DNA of 64,000 bases from Annulohypoxylon bovei var. microspora (Eukaryota; Ascomycota; Sordariomycetes; Xylariales; Hypoxylaceae), in contig MU405300.1 in assembly GCA_022836615.1 (NCBI GenBank), positions 93,710 through 157,709 of the forward strand, in the 5' to 3' direction. This document shows, one piece after another, positions 58,716 to 64,000 of the stretch. The position numbers and the translations under genes are program-made. The first letter of the stretch is position 1, and each line of letters opens with the position of its first letter. The notes under the pieces are model-generated. The model was given only the letters and a program-made list of their open reading frames with translations, made no database searches and was not told the origin of the DNA.

Positions 58716-61700
58716 ATACTTTTTTCTTCCGTTTTTTAAAGCTTATAATTACGAAGGCTTTTTTATTTACCTTATTTCTTACTTTAAATCGTTAATAAAA
58801 CGTTTTTAAAGCTTTTATATTTTTTAATTTTTCTTAAAGCTTTTACGTTAATTTTGCGTAATTTTTTCATTTAATTAATACCATTTTACGTATGCTTCGT
58901 CCTTTGCGTTTACTTTCCGATCGTAAGATTTCTTCGATAATATATTCGGGGTTTTCGCCGTTTTAATTAATAAGAAATAATAATTAAACGTCGTTTTATA
59001 TTTAAAATAATAACGGGTTTATGATTATTAACTTAAGTAATTTAATGTAAAATTATAATTAAATTTTTATAAATATATTTAATTTTATTATATAAAGGTT
59101 AATTATTTTAATTATTTTGTATTTTACGTGTAATTAAAAAAGTTTTTTTTTAAATTATAATGTTATAATATTTTTTAAATTTAATTAAACTTTATCGTTT
59201 ATTTTATATTTAAAGCTTTTTAATTAAAATTAATTTATTATACGTTTTATATGTTTTTAAATTATAATCATGGTAATTTAAATGTATTTATTAATTTCTT
59301 TAATTTTAATTATAAAATCCACGGCTTGTTATTTTTTAAATAATTTACTTAAAACTTTATTAACGATTTATTTAATTAAATGTATATAATATTTATACGT
59401 TATATAAAAAAAGTTTAATTCGGCCATTATATTCCGATTATTAATTATTATTATCGTTGTAAATAACATTTTTAATTAATTAAATTATACGTAAATTAAA
59501 AAACATTATAAATATATTTATATTTTTTAATTCATTTTTTCCATGGATTTATTAATCTTTAAGTTAAAAGTAATAAATAAACGTTATATTACTTTTATTA
59601 ATTTATAAAGTTTTATTTAAAATGCGTTCGTTTAATTATTTTTTCGGTTTAATATTATTATTATAAAAAGGTTATAATATTTAATGTAAATATATATAAA
59701 CTTTATAACACACGTTTTAACTTTTATAATATTTATTATTTTTAATAAAACTTATTTTAATAACCGGTAAATAATTATTATTAAATACCAAGGATTTTTT
59801 TTTTTTTTTACCGATATTTTTATTATAAAATTAATGAATAACTTTGAAAAATAATAATTAAAAATAAATAAAAGTTTTAATAATTTTTTTCGTTAAATTT
59901 ATTAAACGTGAATTTGGTTATAAACATCGTAATTCTTATAAAACTTTTGTATATTTTATCCCATAATTAATTAATAAAAAAATCTTAAAGTAATCGTAAT
60001 AATATTATTTTTTTTTAAGTAACTCGTAATATAAAAATCGTGGACATTTTAAATTATAACCGTTTTAAAAAGCTTTTAATTTAATATTTATATTCGTTTT
60101 TTAAATAATATAATTCTTTTATTATTTAAGTTATATTTAATAATTAAAATTTTATAATTTTTAAAAATTAATGGAAAATAACGATTATTTTTATTAATAA
60201 TTTTATAAATTATTTTAAAGTTTATATTTTTAATAACCTTTTAATTTTATAAAGTTTATAAATCTTCGTTATAAAAGATTTTTTTTTTAATAAATATAAT
60301 TATAAAGTTTTAATTTAATGTTATTTTTTTTTTAATATTTTAATAATATTTATTAAAAATATTTAAATATTTATTATTATTATTTTTATTAAAAGTAATT
60401 ATTTTTATTTAAATAAGCGTTATATATAATTTGCCACCTTTTTATTTTTTTAATTTACCGGGATATTTTAATTTTATTTTAATAAAACATTAAGTTATTT
60501 TATTTTTTTACCGGTTTAATATTTTATAATGAAATTAAATTTTAATAAGGTTTATTTTTAACGTATTTAATGTTTATTTAATTTATAAATAATTATAAAA
60601 TACTTTAAATTTTTATGGTTTATAAAAATTATAAAAGGTTTAACCATTTTTTATAATTTTTTTTATTATATTTTTATTAATTTAATAATTATTAAAAGCT
60701 TTTTATCGTATATTTCGTAATTACATTTAATTAATAATAATTTTATTAAATGATAAATCACAAGCTTTAACATTTCATTATAATTTTTTTATAAAAAGTA
60801 AGTTTTTAAAACTTATTTTAAATAATCCGTTTTTAAATACATTTTTTAATTAAGGTTTTAATAAATTAAAATTAATGCGATAATAAATAAATGTTTTAAT
60901 TTTTCGAACGTTACGTTTATTTTTTATTCCCATTTAAAGGGGGCTTTTTTTTTATTAAAGTGGTTAAAAAGGCAATTAATTTATTAAATCTTTCGATGAA
61001 CGTTTTATAAAAGTTCGCGAATTTTAAAAAGCTACGAATTCCCCGTACGTTCGTAAATGGTTTTTACTTTTTAATGGTTATAATTTTATTAAAGTTTATT
61101 TTAATTTTTTTTTTCATCGTAACGATAAAACTTAAATATTTAATTTTTTTTACGATAAAAAAACATTTAAAAAGATTTAACTTTAAATTAACATTATTAA
61201 AGCATTTTAACATTGTTTTAATTTTATTTATATGGTTTTTATAAAACTTATTTAAATAAATTATTATATTATCCACGTATATTAAATAATAATTATTTAA
61301 AAAGTTAAATAAAGTTTTATTAATATAACGTTAAAATGCCGTTAATATTTTACATAATTTAAAAGGTATAATTAATTATTTAAAAGTTTTAAATTAAATA
61401 TAAAAAACAATTTTTTATTTATTTTTTTCTTTTATTTATAATTTGTGAAATATAATTTTAATATTAACCTTAATTAATTATTTAATTTTATAAAAAAATT
61501 ATAAGGTTTTTTTAATTAATGGTAATAAGTAATAATTACGTACCGAAATAATATTAAAAACTTTATAATTTATATAAAACCGAAGGTTATTTTTTAATTT
61601 TTTTACGAATAATATCGGTGCTTTTTTTAATAAATTATTAACTTTAATTTATTTTTTATTTAATAAGTTTATTAAGGTTTTTTATAATATTAAAAGCTTT

Positions 61701-61720
61701 TTTTTTAATATGTTATATAT
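58404..61720 (-). mobile_element. Gypsy A, minus-strand copy, 5'-truncated
   Basis: An LTR at about 58404-58715 is the reverse complement of the Gypsy A LTRs. Reading the minus strand upstream are a chromodomain-like tail (about 58880-58960, ILRSESKRKG then VLIK), integrase, and the reverse transcriptase. The 70-codon frame at 61064-61276 is the best preserved piece (DNIIIYLN, LKLNLFKCFF). The gag part and the other LTR are absent, cut at 61721 by a Gypsy B LTR. Confidence 0.82.
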
Positions 61721-64000
61721 TATAATAAGTAAGTTTTAAATTAAAATAAAGCTTATGTAATGGTGGGACCACGTACTTTATTAATAAAAATATTTAAAGT
61801 AAAAAATTAAAAAAAAAAAGTTATAAAATAATTTCTTTTAAAAGATTTTTATATATTAATTTTATGGTTAAAATATTAATTAATTAATTCCGTTAATATA
61901 TTTTAAAAGTAATGGTAATTAAACACCGTTATATAACTTTTTTTTTAAAAAAAAGATTTAATTTATAAAAAAAATAAATTATTTATTAATGCGTTTACGG
62001 TTTATTCCTTTAATTTTTTTTTTTTTATAATAAATAAATTATTTTTATTTATTATTTTTAATATTTTATTTTTTATAATAACTTTAATTTATTATTAAAA
62101 TTTAATTAAAGGATTAATGGTTTTAAGGTATAAATTATAAAAGTCTTTTATTTTAATTAACGTATTAAAAAAATCTTTAAAAAGGTATTATATTAAATTA
62201 AAGTTATAACTTATTTAATTCATTTTATATTAAAACTTTCTTTTAAAAAACTTAAAGCTTAATATTTTAAATATTTTATATTTTTATTTTTTATTAATTT
62301 TCATTAAAAGCAAGAAATTTATTATTTACTTTAAAATTAAGTTATTTAAAGTTTTAATTAATTGGTTTATATTTAAAATTTAATAAATTTTTATATTTAA
62401 AGGTAAATTAATTTCGAAAATATTATAATAAAATTCCATTAATACTTTAAAAAAATTTATTATCGGGTAATTTAAACCATCGTAAAAATAATTTATTTAT
62501 TAATTACCTTTATAAATATATATTTAATCACCTATTATTTAATTTATTAATCGTTTTTTTTTATTAATTTATTCGCTTTAATAATTTTATATTAATAAAA
62601 AGTTTTCGTAAACTTATTATATAATAAAAATTCAACGCTTTATTAACGATTAAATAATAATATAATTAAATTTTTTTTAAAAAGTTTTAAACTTATAAAT
62701 ATAAATTTATTAATTAAAAATTATCTTCGGGATAAATCCCATTTCCACTTTTATAAAAAAAAGCTTTATGTTTAAATACAATTAAATAACGTACGTAAAA
62801 TCCAAGCAAAATAATATTTTTAATTAATTATTTTAAAAATAATTTATAAAAAATCGTAATTTCATTTAAATAAATTAATTAAAAATTTCCGTTTAATTAT
62901 TAAATTATAAATATTCCGTTATTAACTTATAAAAATCCATTTTAATAAACTTAATTAATTCGTTTAAAAAAATAATTATAAATTAAAAACTTTTATTAAA
63001 TATAATTATTTTAAAGATTTTATAAATATATTAAACGTATTTATATTATAAATTTACGAGTTATATAACGGTATAAGTTTTATATATAAATAATAAAAAA
63101 GATTTTTTATTTAATTAATTAACGATTATTAAAATTAAATTAAACCTTTCGTAATTAAAAAACATAAACTTAAAATCCATTAAAATATATTATTATATTT
63201 ATTCGTTAATAAAAAATAATTAAAATAAACTTATTAATTTAATTTTAAAGTTTTAACTTTTTTAATATTACTTATAATAAACGTAATAATGATTTATAAA
63301 CGCTTTTATATTAAACCATAAATACCTTTTTAACATTATTATATACATTTTATTTTAATTTAAATACGTTCGATTTAAAAAGCAATAAAACTCATCGTAT
63401 AACTTAATATAAAACTCCTCGTTATTTAAAATTATTAACCTTTCTTTTAAAAATAATAATTCATTTTATAAGGTATACCCATTTTTTTTTTCTTAATTTA
63501 TTCGCGTTACATTTTTAATTTAATAACATTTTAATTAATTATTAAAATAATATTAATTAACTTAATACTTTAAAATAATTTTTCTTCGAAAACTTTTATT
63601 ATAATTAAAATACATTAAAAATTAAAAAATAATAAATTCATTAAAGGTTTATTAACCGGGGGTTATGGGGGATTTATTCCACCGTAAAACATTAAAAAAA
63701 GTAATAAAATAATAAACCGATTATATTCTTTAATCGTTTTTTAAATAATTAAATTAACCGCCTTTTAAAATAAAACGTTAATTATTACATTTTCTTTTCC
63801 TAAATAATAATATAACTCATAATTAAATTAAAATAAATGTTTATTCCAATTAATTTAATAAAAGTTTAACGTTTTTTTAATAATAAAATATTATAACATT
63901 TAATGGTTTATAAATATATTAAATTTATTATTTAACGAAACGAGCATATGTTTTTAAAGTTTCGTCGTTATTACGATGGTAAAAAGCTTTTTATTATAAA
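61721..64000 (-). mobile_element. Gypsy B, third copy, running off the window
   Basis: LTR at 61721-61933 without the internal duplication, then an integrase region uninterrupted by other elements (about 62830-63190 is the integrase core on the minus strand). From 63525 it enters the RNase H/RT region also seen at 51440 and 56018. This is the reference copy that exposes the insertions in the host element. The rest lies beyond 64000. Confidence 0.8.

Larger units (their letters stand above)
37641..64000. other. AT-rich RIP-degraded repeat block
   Basis: From about 37640 to the window end composition switches abruptly to roughly 85% or more A+T. Only two open frames above 60 codons survive in 26 kb, and both are relics of retrotransposon DNA. 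Repeated copies differ from each other almost wholly by C/T and G/A changes, the mark of repeat-induced point mutation (RIP). All recognisable content is LTR retrotransposon or small inserted elements, listed separately. No rRNA, tRNA or intact gene is seen. Confidence 0.93.

Noticed and set aside
61064..61276. 70-codon frame as a small gene
   Set aside because: It is the mutated reverse transcriptase of the minus-strand Gypsy A, not a functional gene.

Overview
The window comes from a filamentous ascomycete (Pezizomycotina, probably Sordariomycetes). The evidence is short spliceosomal introns (mostly 50-75 nt, donors GTAAGT/GTATGT), a secreted two-LysM protein, a fungal DUF1774 membrane protein, a tRNA-Arg gene with a canonical intron, and a large AT-rich block of retrotransposons degraded by RIP-like C-to-T mutation. 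The lineage below Pezizomycotina is inference.

Bases 1-37,640 are ordinary gene-bearing DNA with ten protein genes and one tRNA. In order they are: LysM protein (-), HIRAN/SNF2/RING helicase of the HLTF/Rad5 type (-), cysteine dioxygenase (-), a 4.3 kb gene-free gap, DUF1774 membrane protein (+), AcpS-type phosphopantetheinyl transferase (+), tRNA-Arg(CCT) (+), COMPASS subunit Bre2/Ash2 (+), a conserved one-pass membrane protein (-), Nse1 of the SMC5/6 complex (-), a GRAM/VASt sterol-transfer protein of the LAM type (-), an MIT-domain coiled-coil protein (+) and phosphatidylethanolamine methyltransferase Cho2 (-). A PIF/Harbinger-like MITE of 840 bp with TTA target duplications lies at 21,941-22,780. 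I worked out exon boundaries by eye from splice sites and reading phase. All models close in frame, but the second intron of the DUF1774 gene is uncertain. These are housekeeping genes with no operon-like logic. Two chromatin/DNA-repair genes (helicase, Nse1) and two lipid genes (LAM, Cho2) share the window without an evident functional link.

Bases ~37,640-64,000 form one AT-rich block with no intact gene. It can be read as a stack of nested, RIP-degraded LTR retrotransposons. Gypsy A (+) at 39,100-44,725 has two 312-bp LTRs. A Copia reverse-transcriptase fragment follows at ~44,760-46,380. A Gypsy B host element (-) starts at 46,381 and is broken by a 989-bp TIR element, by an unclassified 1.29-kb insertion and by a second, nearly complete Gypsy B (50,471-56,012, target duplication AATAA). 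The host resumes to 58,403, where a minus-strand Gypsy A interrupts it. That copy is itself cut at 61,721 by a further Gypsy B which runs off the window. The surviving cytosines are strikingly concentrated in CpG. The block could be a heterochromatic island or the flank of a centromere; the window cannot decide.

I found no clear new biological system. The best leads are the nested retroelement history with CpG-sparing mutation, an open frame continuing 92 codons past the Bre2 stop, an acidic repeat inserted in the AcpS-type enzyme, and the unclassified GC-patched insertion at 49,009-50,297.
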